DNA of 64,000 nt, taken from NCBI RefSeq assembly GCF_949628265.1, contig NC_088789.1:992001-1056000 (forward strand), read 5' to 3'. The stretch is from Cloeon dipterum. Lineage: Eukaryota > Arthropoda > Insecta > Ephemeroptera > Baetidae. The notes under the pieces were generated by a model that worked only from the letters and a program-made list of their open reading frames with translations, ran no database searches and was not told the DNA's origin. This document shows positions 20,301-32,135 of this stretch, piece by piece; position 1 is the first letter of the stretch; the number at the start of each line of letters is the position of its first letter. The position numbers were made by a program, and so were the translations under genes.

Positions 20301-22227
20301 AGGTTCAACAACTTCACTACACGAGTTGGCCTGAAAACGAAGTGCCGCCGTATCCGCAGTCTATGGCGATGTTTGTCGAGAAAATGTTTGAACACAAAGA
20401 TAAAAACCACCCAATATTGGTCCACTCCAGGTAATTTCCTTAAATCTGAGGTGAAGGAACCAGATTTTAGTTTCGAAAATTTCAGTGCTGGAGTGAAAAG
20501 AACAGGAACGGTCATTTTGATCGATGCTTGCCTTCGAATGGTCAGATCGTTCGGCCGTATCGACGTCGTCAATATTTTTGCTCGAATGCGATCTCAGAGA
20601 GCCAATTTAATCGACAATTTGGTACAAAAAATTACCAATAAAATGCTTTTACGAAAAAATCTTTTAAACTCGACAGACACAATACGAATTCGCACACCTG
20701 GTGCTCTTGGAGATAATTGCAAATCCAACTTTTGAAATCAGTTGTGAGAAATTCTGTGAAGAATACAAGAAGCTAAAGGTATAATTGATTATATTTCATA
20801 TTTAAAAATGATTTGAATGTTCTTTCAGGCAAACAACAGGAAGAACCTGAATGAGAATTTTTCTAAACTGAAAGAAATCTGCGAGAGAGATTTTCAGAGG
20901 GTAGAAACGCCTGTCAAAAACGAAACAGCCAAGTGCAGAAACGCAGACTTTATTTCCTGTACGTTATAAGTTGTACTTAATTATTAATTTGCACATTTTC
21001 ATCAATTCAACTCCAATATATGCAGCATCAAACGCCATCGTTCGACTGTTTCCTTACGAAAACGTTGTGACCACGAGTTTTATCAACGCCGTCACCGTAG
21101 ACGGATATCAGAAAGCCAAACAATTTATCGCGACGCAAGTGCCGATGAAAAATACAGTTGAGGATTTGTGGAGGATGATCGACCAGAACAACGTCAAACA
21201 AATCGTCGTCCTAAACGAACCGCTTATTTCAGATTCAGAAGTTTATAAATTTGCTAGTTTCATTTTTCAGAATTTAAAAGTAATCTTTCAGGGCGAATTC
21301 CTACCATCAAAAGAACGCCGGTTTACCTTTGGAAAACTCAAAATTATTTTGGATGATTTTACAGAGGAAAAGAAGTTCAAAACTCTGAATGTGCAACTGA
21401 ATACGGTAACCATTCATACATGATCTTTTTTCCTTCATCAAAATTTAATTTTTTAGAGGGGAATATCCAAAAAGGTGAGCGTGAAAATGGCCTACGACTG
21501 GAGGCCGGGGAAGGTCACCCCGCCAAACACGGAATTGCTCATTGAGCTATGGGATAGTTTGAAAATCACGAATGATAAAGACGTCATCACCGTTGTTTGC
21601 CAGTAAGTGGCGAATTTCTCTTAGCAATTTTAAGCAAAAATAAATTAAAATCCCTCTGATTAGTGACGGAGTGACGGCCTGCGGCCTTTTCCTCGGCATT
21701 GGTTTCGTGATCGAAAAAATCAAGTTGGAGAACGAGGTCGACGTCGGACTAGCGGTGCGGACTCTGAGGAAATCGAGACCGGCGTTTCTTTCCTCAGAAG
21801 TAAGTTTTACAAATAAAAATAAATAATTTCATTTTCTGTTAGCCATCGCGATAAATAACTTTTTTTGGCTTCCGGCTTTCAATTCTCCTTGGTATAATTT
21901 GTGATCAAAATTGGACTGAAAATGTATATATGTATGTTATTTTTATCAATCAAGCCAATCACTCGCACTATAAGAAAAAAATTCAATTCAATTAAAAAAT
22001 TGAAATTTAAATCTTTTAAATTTAAGGTAGAGGTCTTTACAAATTGAACATTTTGTAACTATAACCATCAAATCCTGAAAATTTGGGGAAATTTTTCCAA
22101 CGCAAAGTTTTTATTGAATCAATTTGTCAAAAATTGTGGATCTATTTTTCAGGTCCAGTTTGGATTTCTGTATGAAGCTGCCAAAAACTACTTGTGCTCC
22201 TTTGACACCTACAGAAACTTCAAATGA
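17400..22227 (+). CDS. Receptor-type tandem PTP-domain protein, copy 1 (predicted pseudophosphatase)
   Basis: 21 exons (17400-17439, 17502-17615, 17705-17872, 17926-18206, 18243-18370, 18431-18504, 18600-18920, 18973-19071, 19114-19233, 19342-19649, 19704-19868, 19923-20057, 20112-20252, 20303-20430, 20486-20621, 20677-20778, 20829-20958, 21026-21405, 21457-21602, 21664-21799, 22153-22227) join in frame to 1108 aa. Order: signal peptide ([12 protein letters not shown]), an unrecognised Cys-containing ectodomain of about 390 residues, one EGF-like module (CGMFGNNC...[12 protein letters not shown]), a transmembrane helix (about 455-480), then two PTP domains. D1 keeps the KNRY and [12 protein letters not shown] signatures, but its P-loop reads [10 protein letters not shown], so Ser740 replaces the catalytic Cys, and the WPD loop reads WPE (707-709). 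D2 has VVCHDGVTACG: Cys1038 is kept but Ala1044 replaces the P-loop Arg. Neither domain should hydrolyse phosphotyrosine. It lacks the extra ectodomain modules of copy 2. The intron after the EGF module has a GC donor. Confidence 0.88.
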
Positions 22228-24045
22228 GCCAATTATTCTACAAACACACCTTACACCTTAAACATGTTGCTGAAATTGAAATTATACATATTTATGAAAA
22301 ACCATTGTGGTTTAAATATAAGTTTAGTCGAATAATGAAATGCATGAACTATAAAAGTCACCAAACATAAAACGGGTTGTATAACAATAAAGTCATTACA
22401 TTATCAGCCAACAAAATTATTGTTTTATTGCTAAAATCATCTTTTCTAAATGCAAATAAACTCTCACACGTTCATCAAGCACACGGCAAGGAATTATAAT
22501 GCTGTGCCGCAGAGCAGTCCAGTTGTGCAGGTTGCATATCTTCAACAAATTCTGACAATTCCGCACAAAGCGATGACATCGCGACCAAACCTGGCGTTTA
22601 CTGAAACTGGCTCATGTGGGACTTTTTCAGCAGAAAGGAAAAAGCTATGAATGAAGAAAAAGTAAGCAGGATTCAGAAGCAATTGATGTTATTTCTAAAA
22701 AAAATTGGAGGATGTTGCTGATTGCAAGCATTTTTGTATATATAGTAGCCGTTCTAAAAATTTTCAATAAAATCCATTTTACACGTTGTAATGAAACGGA
22801 AAGATTTTTTCCCCAATAATTTTAAATCACCCTGAACACGTGACACGTGGTTGTTATAAATGACACGTTGATAATTTTCCAAATATACGAGATTGTTAAC
22901 TGGTGTGTGACGACGGGGGACGATCCCTGAATTCCTAAATAGTAATTGACCACATTTAATTTTAATTTTTATACCAGGATTTATGCGGTACATTCCACTC
23001 ATTATATCAGCAGAATATTCATTCTAACCTAAACTATAGTAAAATTGATGGCAAAATCGAGGAATATTTTCCAGTGTTTCTTTCAGATTTTTCTTTCTAC
23101 CGCACATTCGCTAGTTTACAACTATAAAGATTTGACCCGTTTATTAAAATAGAAAACGTCGACAGTAAAGTACGCCGCCGACGCGGCGAATTCTCCCAAC
23201 GTTCCCGCACACGTGTTTTATATCGATTTAATTCTTCGTTAGCTTTTAGTTACTGTGAGTATATAGCTTCAATTACTGTATCGCTGTATATAGACAAATA
23301 AAATAATTAAATAAAAAATCTCGCAGTTTCTGGAGTAGCGTGCTTGCCTTTTTCTCCTGTCACTGAGGACCAGCCACTGCCAACGATGTTCAAACCTAAA
23401 ATAGAGGCCAGTTTCATTCGATGTGGCTTGCGTTTAAGTAAAAATATTCTCTCCGTCAGCTAGGGCTTCGCTTTTCTTATGAGTCAAGTAAGAGCAGAGT
23501 GGAATTGATTGTTTGTTGGACATGGAGGTTAAAGAATAAAGTAGTGAAGCCACTATTAAGTGCGGAGCTAAGAGCAGCGCCGATCTACGGATTAGCACCA
23601 GCAGCGGCAGGTTCGGCGGCAGGCAGCCAGCCGTAGCAGCAGGAGAGACGGCGGAGTGGATGGCGGCCAGCGGCGGCGCTTCCTCACAATCATGTTAAGA
23701 AAAAATAAATCCTTCTTCCCTTGCCTTTTCCTTTTTGTTATCAATCAGAATGAATTGAGTGTAAGGCTTTAACTACAGTCTGAAGAGGATAATGTGTGTT
23801 ATTTTAATTCTTGGAGCAGATTTATGAATATTTTTAGCCGCATGCGCGTAAATTATATTATTCTTGACTATATATTTCTGACTTACCCGATAATAAACAC
23901 ACGGAACTCAATTTTCCAGTGGAAATGATAAAACTGACCGCATAAGGAAAGTGGCGTAACATAATCAAGTCATAACTTTGGCTGATTTTGTCGCTTTTTT
24001 AGTGCAGTGCTTGCCTTTTGCTGATGTGGTTGAGAGAAATTCACA
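22228..24045. other. Intergenic stretch with relics of unknown family and shared phosphatase upstream region
   Basis: 22228-22553 is the 3' flank shared with copy 2 (30139-30476; both contain AAGGAATTATAATGCTGTGC). At about 22555 it switches abruptly to a copy of the last-exon end and 3' UTR of family member A (matching 15640-15860, including GGCTCATGTGGGACTTTTTC), with an in-frame TGA where member A has TGG. At 22860-23040 and 23085-23250 lie promoter/5'-exon relics of the same family. 23380-23700 is a GC-richer tract with CAGCAG/CGGCGG triplets and no gene. From about 23.7 kb it matches the region upstream of copy 1. Confidence 0.65.
22555..22775 (+). pseudogene. 3'-end fragment of the unknown family
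   Basis: About 220 bases resemble 15640-15860 of member A: the NDIATKP segment, a GCTCATGTGGGACTTTTTC block, the stop region and the 3' UTR with GGAGGATGTTG and the AATAAAATCC end. The Trp codon before NW is TGA here, and the upstream 1.9 kb of the gene is missing. It is a truncated, non-functional remnant joined to phosphatase 3' flank. Confidence 0.75.
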
Positions 24046-27000
24046 ATGTTGGGCGTGTCGTTGATTCTTTTGCTCATGGCAAAAGGTGCGTGTCATGCAA
24101 TTGTGCGTGTACATTTGTGCATATGAAATCATTTTTCAGATTTCAACTGCGCGCATGGATACGTGTTTGAATTTAGAAAATCGAGGACGCTGCAGTTCTG
24201 CGTCTCAGATGAAGCAGTGGCATTCGCAAAAAATAATCTGGATTTTTATCAAGGTAAATATACTGTTGGTTTTGTGTTAGTTTATCTCTGAATGGAGTTG
24301 AAAAATTGCTAAATAACTATTTTCGATGCAAAAGATGGGTCAGAGACAAAATTTTAATTTCGCAGATTTCACAAAAGTGGATGTGAAGGATTTAAACGGA
24401 GCTGATATTCCTCTCGCTAAGTACGATTGCAATTTGGTGCTCAATAGAGGATGTGAACATTGGAATACATCACAGTTCAATAAAGACGATTGGTCCGATC
24501 GTTTTCCATTGGTTACTGACTTTCGTTGGAATGGTAAAACTTCACTGTTTTAACATTCACAGACGTTATGATTCATCATTTTTCTAGATTTACCAGTTTA
24601 CTTGGCGCAGAAAAGATTTGAGCCTCAATTTACCATTCCGAAAGGCCAAAATTTCACAAAACATTTTTCAATTCTGGCCCACGACGGAGCACAATTCCTA
24701 TTTACGGATGATCCAACATTTGCAAAAGGATTGAACGTTGTTATCGATGGATGGGGTGTTGATCACACTTCTGCTTTAAGATACTGCACGAAAATACCTC
24801 CTGAATTTTCAGATAATTCATATCCGACCTGTGGTAGTCCCTATGCACTTACAACGGTTGGATTGTTTCTAGATGTGTGAAATTGGTTCTTAACAAAAGC
24901 ATGCCTTTTCAGAAGAATACAATTCTTAGCCAAGGAGAGAAATGGGCACACGCCACTCTGAAAATTTATCAACATGGCTCAAATAGAAATGATGCGATAA
25001 ACATAACGGACAAGGTTATTGATGCTCACCTCGTTCCACACAGGTTTTAAAGAAAGCAGAGTTTTGGTGAAAACGTTTGAAAAAATTATATTTTTTGTAT
25101 TTTGCAGCCAAATGAAGAGAGATTCGGATTATTTCGTCTCTTTCAGGACTAATATGAAAGGACTCTTCAAGGTCCATACATGTACGTATTTATTTGGTTG
25201 AAATTGTGGGTTTTGATAGTAATCTGATGAAATCAGATAATAATTGTTGTGTTTAATATTTCTAGACAACGTTCTCCACTGTTCGACAAAGCAAAGTTCA
25301 ATGGAAATGTTTTTAAGTGAAGATTCGTCAGATTCTTTATGTATTGATGTCATTTTCCTGATAAGACCCGTCAAAATAGAAACACCTGTACTGTCTTTGG
25401 AGATATTTGATGAAATGAGGAAAATTCAATTCAAGAAGGTTATCAAAACAGACAGGACTGATGAATGGATCACCGAGAGAATAAGTTCAAGAGGTCATAC
25501 GCTCAGAAAAGACTGGGCAGTCAGGCTGACTGCTCACTTTATCGAGATTGTGATTGGCGCGGTCAAATTCTGCAAAGAAGGTAAGTGAAATTTTTAGTTG
25601 GAAAATACACTCACCTTTGAATTTTATTTGCAGGTTACACGGTGATAAGACCTAGACAGGCTATGAAGCATTGCTCTTCATTAGTGAATAAAAATATTGA
25701 TCCGACAGAGGACAAAATTCAATTAATGCAGTGTATGTATTAGTTATAGAGTTAATTTAAAAAATAAAAAACAAAAATTTAAGTGCTCTCCGAGCTTCCC
25801 TCCGGATGTGGCATGTTTAAAAACAATTGTGCTGGAGTGAGAGCGTGTGGCCAGAGCAGAAGTTGCTCGTGCTTGGCCGGATTTCACGGAAACAACTGCT
25901 ATAAAGGCAATTTTAATAAAAATTGTAATTCTTTCTTACTAAATTAGATTTTACAGGCTGTTCGGGCAACAAATACGGTTTTAATTGCGACCAGACTTCA
26001 ACGAAAAACTGCACGAGTAACGAAATAAATCACATTGATGGAAATTGTTTGGCAGGATGCGCGGGAGCTTTCATTTTTCCACTCTGTGAAAAAGGTTCGC
26101 ACCTTGAAGAATTAAAAAAGCCGACAATTGTTAAACAAGATTTAATTTGCTCTAGAATGCACTGGGAGGTCATATGGGCAGAACTGCTCGAAAATCTCAG
26201 ATCGTTACTGTTTAAATGATGCATTTCATCTGAATGACGGAACGTGCAGAGACGGCTGCATTAAAGGATACAAATATCCAGACTGCTTCGAAGGTAAAGA
26301 TATTAAAATTATTTCTCTTTAAAATATTTTCCATTCCTTTACAGAAATTCAAACGACTGTGCCACAACTAAAAACTGCTAGAACAAATGAAATAATCTTG
26401 GACGTTTCTAAAAGTTTAACCGGCACGAGGAATATCGGACGGATTTTAATTCAAATCAAAAAGGTTTAACTCACAGTCAAAGGATCTATTAAATTTAATA
26501 ATATCTTTCCGTTTATTTCCCTAGGATTCTGATCAAAAATGGCGCGATGAGAGTGTATTGCACATTTCCCAAGAGAATGTAAATTATATGATCGAAAATT
26601 TGAGGGCAAAGACTCTTTACAACATAAGATTTGCCCTCTTCGAAAATGAACCTCATCACGACGATCAAAATTTTTTACCCGGAAAAGCGCTTAATGTTAC
26701 AACGAGTTGCAAACAACTTGGAAAGTTATTATAATAATTTCTCTATTCAATGAATTAATCTATTTATTCGAAAAACAGGTTCAAAAAATGTACAAATTAT
26801 AGGCAGATCTATAAGCTTGGTCGACAGTGACACTTTGAAAGAAGAATACTGCGAACCAAAATTTTTAACCCTTTTTGACAGCGAGAAGAACGTAATTTTG
26901 AACAAAACCATTGGGCAATTTGATTTCAAATTCGACGAAGACAAAGCCACCTGCGGCAATGAGTACACCTTATCTCTAAACACTCAGGATGCGGTCGATC

Positions 27001-30000
27001 CTCTATCTCTGAGCTACACTCCGACTTGTCCACCCCCAAAAAGTAAGAAAATTTTGGACGAACCGTTGGACGAGATCGAATTTAAGAAATCTGTTGATAA
27101 CTGCAAATGTGGAGAATACAAAATAGAGCTCAAAATGACAGACTCATTGACACTCTATAGCAATTACACCTGCCAATGCCAACGTAAGCCTTATATTTTT
27201 TCAATTTTAGCTGGAAAAACTAAAACTATAGATTTTTCAGTAGAAAAAAACCACTTACGATTAGTGCTCACCTCAGTGATAACAATATTGGGGATTTTAA
27301 CCGCGCTCGCCACTCTCGCACTTTGCTTTTATTTGAGGAAATTGAAGAAATCTCATCCAATTCATGAAATGCCCAGCGTCCGCTTTATCAAACAATCGAA
27401 TAAACTGAGTACCGATCGACCCACTTTATCACTGTTAGAAGATTCAGATGTTATAATAGGAGACAGGCCAAAAGATTCGAAGTCAACAGAGGTTGAACGG
27501 TACTTGCTATCGGCCTTTGCAGGAGTAAACTTCCTCAAGGACCAGTTCGAGGTAGATTTTACATTTTTACCCAAACCAATAATTAATTGTTTCTAAATAA
27601 TTAAGAAATTCCCGCTTGGTCAAACGCAGTCCTGGGATTGCGGCTTCAAACCGGAAAATAAGAACAAGAACCGATACGCGTATTTGGCCGCTTACGACTG
27701 GTCACGTGTGAAACTGGTGCTTCTTCCTGGAGATAAAAACTCCGACTACATCAACTCCAACTACGTGGACGTAATAATCAATGATTTTTAATCTAATATT
27801 TCATTAATGTAATTGATTTCAAAGGGTTACGAACGGCCAAAAGCATATATTGCGGGCCAAGGACCAACGGCAGACACTCTCGATGACTTTTGGCGAATGG
27901 TTTGGCAGGAAAAAGTATCGTTGATTGTTATGGTAACCAATCTAGTTGAACGTGGAAAGGTAAAATAGTTTTTAAAGTATGATAAATTTTATCTAAATTA
28001 TTTTCAATACCAGAAAAAGTGTGAAAAATACTGGCCCGACGTGAACCAGGAAAAGAGACACGGCCTCATTTCTGTTCGCACCATTAATGAGGAAATAACC
28101 GCCGACTTTATCACGAGAGCTTTATTGGTTTCACGCTATGATACTAACAGACTCGTAAATAAATATAAGAATTATTAAAATTAAAAACAAATAATCTGCT
28201 GAAGGTTCAACAACTTCACTACACGAGTTGGCCTGAAAACGAAGTGCCGCCGTATCCGCAGTCTATGGCGATGTTTGTCGAGAAAATGTTTGAACACAAA
28301 GATAAAAACCACCCAATATTGGTCCACTCCAGGTAATTTCCTTAAATCTGAGGTGAAGGAACCAGATTTTAGTTTCGAAAATTTCAGTGCTGGAGTGAAA
28401 AGAACAGGAACGGTCATTTTGATCGATGCTTGCCTTCGAATGGTCAGATCGTTCGGCCGTATCGACGTCGTCAATATTTTTGCTCGAATGCGATCTCAGA
28501 GAGCCAATTTAATCGACAATTTGGTACAAAAAATTACCAATAAAATGCTTTTACGAAAAAATCTTTTAAACTCGACAGACACAATACGAATTCGCACACC
28601 TGGTGCTCTTGGAGATAATTGCAAATCCAACTTTTGAAATCAGTTGTGAGAAATTCAGTGAAGAATACAAGAAGCTAAAGGTATAATTAATATAATCGAT
28701 TATATTTTATATTAAAAATTGATTTGAACGTTCTTTCAGGCAAACAACAGGAAGAACCTGAAGGAGAATTTTTCTAAACTGAAAGAAATCTGCGAGAGAG
28801 ATTTTCAGAGGGTGGAAACGCCTGTCAAAAACGAAACAGCCAAGTGCAGAATCGCAGACTTTATTTCCTGTACGTTACAAGTTGTATTTACTAATTAATT
28901 TGCACATTTTCATCAATTCAACTCCAATATATGCAGCATCAAACGCCATCGTTCGACTGTTTCCTTACGAAAACGTAGTGACCACGAGTTTTATCAACGC
29001 CGTCACCGTAGACGGATATCAGAAAGCCAAACAATTTATCGCGACGCAAGTGCCGATGAAAAATACAGTTGAGGATTTTTGGAGGATGATCGACCAGAAC
29101 AACGTCAAACAAATCGTCGTCCTAAACGAACCGCTTATTTCAGATTCAGAAGTTTATAAATTTGCTAGTTTCATTTTTCAGAATTTAAAAGTAATCTTTC
29201 AGGGCGAATTCCTACCATCAAAAGAACGCCGGTTTACCTTTGGAAAACTCAAAATTATTTTGGATGATTTTACAGAGGAAAAGAAGTTCAAAACTCTGAA
29301 TGTGCAACTGAATACGGTAACCATTCATACATGATCTTTTTTCCTTCATCAAAATTTAATTTTTTAGAGGGGAATATCCAAAAAGGTGAGCGTGAAAATG
29401 GCCTACGACTGGAGGCCGGGGAAGGTCACCCCGCCAAACACGGAATTGCTCATTGAGCTATGGGATAGTTTGAAAATCACGAATGATAAAGACGTCATCA
29501 CCGTTGTTTGCCAGTAAGTGGCGAATTTCTCTTAGCAATTTTAAGAAAAAATAAATTAAAATCCCTCTGATTAGTGACGGAGTGACGGCCTGCGGCCTTT
29601 TCCTCGGCATTGGTTTCGTGATCGAAAAAATCAAGTTGGAGAACGAGGTCGACGTCGGACTAGCGGTGCGGACTCTGAGGAAATCGAGACCGGCGTTTCT
29701 TTCCTCAGAAGTAAGTTTTACAAATAAAAATAAATAATTTCATTTTCTGTTAGCCATCGCGATAAATAACTTTTTTTGGCTTCCGGCTTTCAATTCTCCT
29801 TGGTATAATTTGTGATCAAAATTGGACTGAAAATGTATATATGTATGTTATTTTTATCAATCAAGCCAATCACTCGCACTATAAGAAAAAAATTCAATTC
29901 AATTAAAAAATTGAAATTTAAATCTTTTAAATTTAAGGTAGAGGTCTTTACAAATTGAACTTTTTGTAACTATAACCATCAAATCCTGAAAATTTGGGGA

Positions 30001-30138
30001 AATTTTTCCAACGCAAAGTGTTTATTGAATTAATTTGTCAAAAATTGTGGATCTATTTTTCAGGTCCAGTTTGGATTTCTGTATGAAGCAGCAAAAAACT
30101 ACTTGTGCTCCTTTGACACCTACAGAAACTTCAAATGA
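24046..30138 (+). CDS. Receptor-type tandem PTP-domain protein, copy 2 (predicted pseudophosphatase)
   Basis: Exons 24046-24085, 24140-24253, 24366-24533, 24588-24874, 24913-25043, 25108-25181, 25266-25580, 25634-25732, 25784-25906, 25957-26094, 26156-26293, 26345-26463, 26525-26705, 26779-27183, 27241-27551, 27606-27770, 27825-27959, 28014-28154, 28205-28332, 28388-28523, 28579-28680, 28740-28869, 28937-29316, 29368-29513, 29575-29710 and 30064-30138 join in frame to 1438 aa. The plan is that of copy 1 (signal peptide, same unknown ectodomain, EGF-like module), followed by two more Cys-rich EGF-like modules (exons 10-11), a fibronectin-III-like domain (exons 12-13, ending ALNVTTS), a Cys-bearing juxtamembrane domain (exon 14), the transmembrane helix and two PTP domains. 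Ser1070 replaces the D1 nucleophile. D2 keeps Cys1368 but has Ala1374 in place of Arg. A GC donor follows the first EGF module. The exon 13 donor (GTTGCA) is weak but is the only one giving an open frame. Confidence 0.87.
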
Positions 30139-31180
30139 GCCAATTATTCTACAAACATACCTTACACCTTAACAATATTGCTGAAATTGAAATTATACAT
30201 ATTTATTTATCAAAAACCATTGTGGTTTAAATATAAGTTTAGTCGAATAATGAAATGCATGAACTATAAAAGTCACCAAACATAAAACGGGTTGTATAAC
30301 AATAAAGTCATTACATTATCAGCCAACAAAATTATTGTTTTATTTGCTGAAATCATCTATTTTAAATACAAATCAACTCTCACACGTTCATCAAGCACAC
30401 GGCAAGGAATTATAATGCTGTGCCGCAGAGCAGTCCAGTTGTGCAGGTTGCGTATCTTCAACAAACTGATTTCGACCGAGACCACTGCGCGGTCATGCGT
30501 TTATTAGTTTTGCGGTTGCAACGGTAAACAATTTACAATGGACTAACGCAATTTTCGATTTAAATTGGTTTACTGCACAATTTTAATATTCTGCGTACTC
30601 GCCGTGGATTTGTTTGTAATATTTTACATTTTATAATAGCCGCTGCATCCTCGGCTGCAGCAGTCGCCAGCTCGCATCGACCGCGATATAAAACGTGTTT
30701 CACTTTTCACTTTCGTGTCGAGAAAGAGTGAAATGATATGCCTCCTGCATTGAAGGCAGTTTCCTTCTATCTGCAATGCGTACATGTGATAGCTCAACGA
30801 TTTTCATATGTGATGTTTCTATGACTTATAATTAAAAATAGTGGAAGAAAAAACTTTTAAAACCAATTTTCCGCAATCATTCTTTGATATAGTAATTCTG
30901 GTTACTCCCACCAAATTCTCTCTTTTCAGCCGAAGAATCACAGTCCAAAAAGATTGAATGGCCCTAATAAAGAAATATTTCGCGTGTTTTACATGCAAGA
31001 AGTGTTTTGCTGGTAGAAGGAAAACTCCAAGAATTGTTAGTAACAAATCTGACTGTACTCGTAAATAAAAGGGATACTTCAGCACATTTCAAACACTAAC
31101 AGCAGCTTCCAACTTTAATAAAAGAAAAATTCATGAAATTTTACAAATTTCTTTACCAGTTCACCAATACAAAGCTCACC
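30139..31180. other. Intergenic stretch after phosphatase copy 2
   Basis: 30139-30476 is the 3' flank shared with copy 1, with AATAAA signals near 30300. 30480-31180 is AT-rich with a GC-richer patch at about 30630-30720. The segment at 30830-31180 resembles 13080-13270 and 34260-34570 (upstream DNA of the unknown family: a TTTCAGCC.AAGAATCAC.GTCC block and a GAAAAATTCATGAAATTTTA block). No gene is seen. Confidence 0.5.
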
Positions 31181-31232
31181 TTATTTGTGAAAAAAAAAAC
31201 ACAACGAGAAGGACGTTAATCGCCAGTGAAAC

Positions 31233-32135
31233 ATGGGGTCACCGCTGCAACCGCGTATTTTGCCAAAGTTCCCACAGTCCAATATTTCGTTTCCTCTTCT
31301 AGATCGTAATTTAAATACTAACAAGTAAGCAGATTTTCGTGCATTCAAAAGCACGCCTGCGAAGACATCAAGACGAAGCAACAAGAGAGCTTCCGATTCG
31401 TCGAAAGTACCTTTCCTTTCTACATTCGACCAGAGTAAGATCAAATTTAACTAAAGCGTAGAGATAATTTGAAATTTTAATCGAGCGCAGGCCCCATGCA
31501 ATGGGTTTGTATGTGCCGGAGACCAGCAAAGGAGAATACTGGAGCGATGCAGTTCATTTCTTGCTCTTCAATAAGGTGCACGGATTTCCATTGTGGAGCG
31601 AGTTCGAGAAGCAAATTCGGTCCACGGATGCCAGGATTTCGTGCATGCCGCACATATCAACCAGCATGACCAACTTCATTTTAAAGGTAACTCTTTTTAA
31701 AAATAAATGTTTTATTTCCAACGTAATCATATTTTAACCAGCATAAACTAGGTCATCAATTATAGACAAAGCAGAGGGCGCATGGTTCGCTGTCTCATCG
31801 TTGGTGTTGGTCCAATTGCCATTCCAGCCAGTCCTGCTCTACCAGTGGTTGACTCAATCTTTGTTTCATCTATCAAACTTTGAGATGCAAATGCGTGAGT
31901 TTTACGCCAGATATCCTGTTCCTGCGAAATTCAAGCCTCATTTAATGAATTTGCACAGACTACTGAAGACGACGCAACGAAACATCGGATTTCTGTTTGA
32001 CTACCTGCAATACCAAGTCGAAAGCGAGCCAGATATCTATGTTGGAAACCTAACAGTTTTCGAAATATAAGCGTTATAAGTTAATAAGCGTTCTACGAAG
32101 TCCTGGAGACAAACTATGGTAAAAATAAGAAAAGC
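31233..32135 (+). pseudogene. Unknown family, broken member C
   Basis: Closely resembles member A: the same ATGGGGTCACCGCTGCA start, an exon-2 match at 31491-31686 and an exon-3 match from 31742. Breaks are visible. Exon 1 hits a TAA where A has AGG TTA and later shifts frame (GCACGCCTGCGAAGACATC). The start of exon 3 has a TAG plus a 2-bp insertion. At about 32068 exon 3 ends in TAA and is fused directly to a piece of the last exon (GCGTTCTACGAAGTCCTGGA) and then to 3'/5' relic sequence. The rest of exon 3, all of exon 4 and most of exon 5 are deleted. Confidence 0.85.

Noticed and set aside
20373-20735. Single 120-codon ORF through the phosphatase signature
   Set aside because: It reads through an intron (20431-20485) and shifts frame after 20621. 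The spliced reading matches the PTP family on both sides.
21229-21291. Possible extra intron inside the D2 exon (a TTTTTCAG lies at about 21268)
   Set aside because: The exon stays open and in frame through this point, and the junction of the surrounding exons already fits; there is no matching donor in frame.
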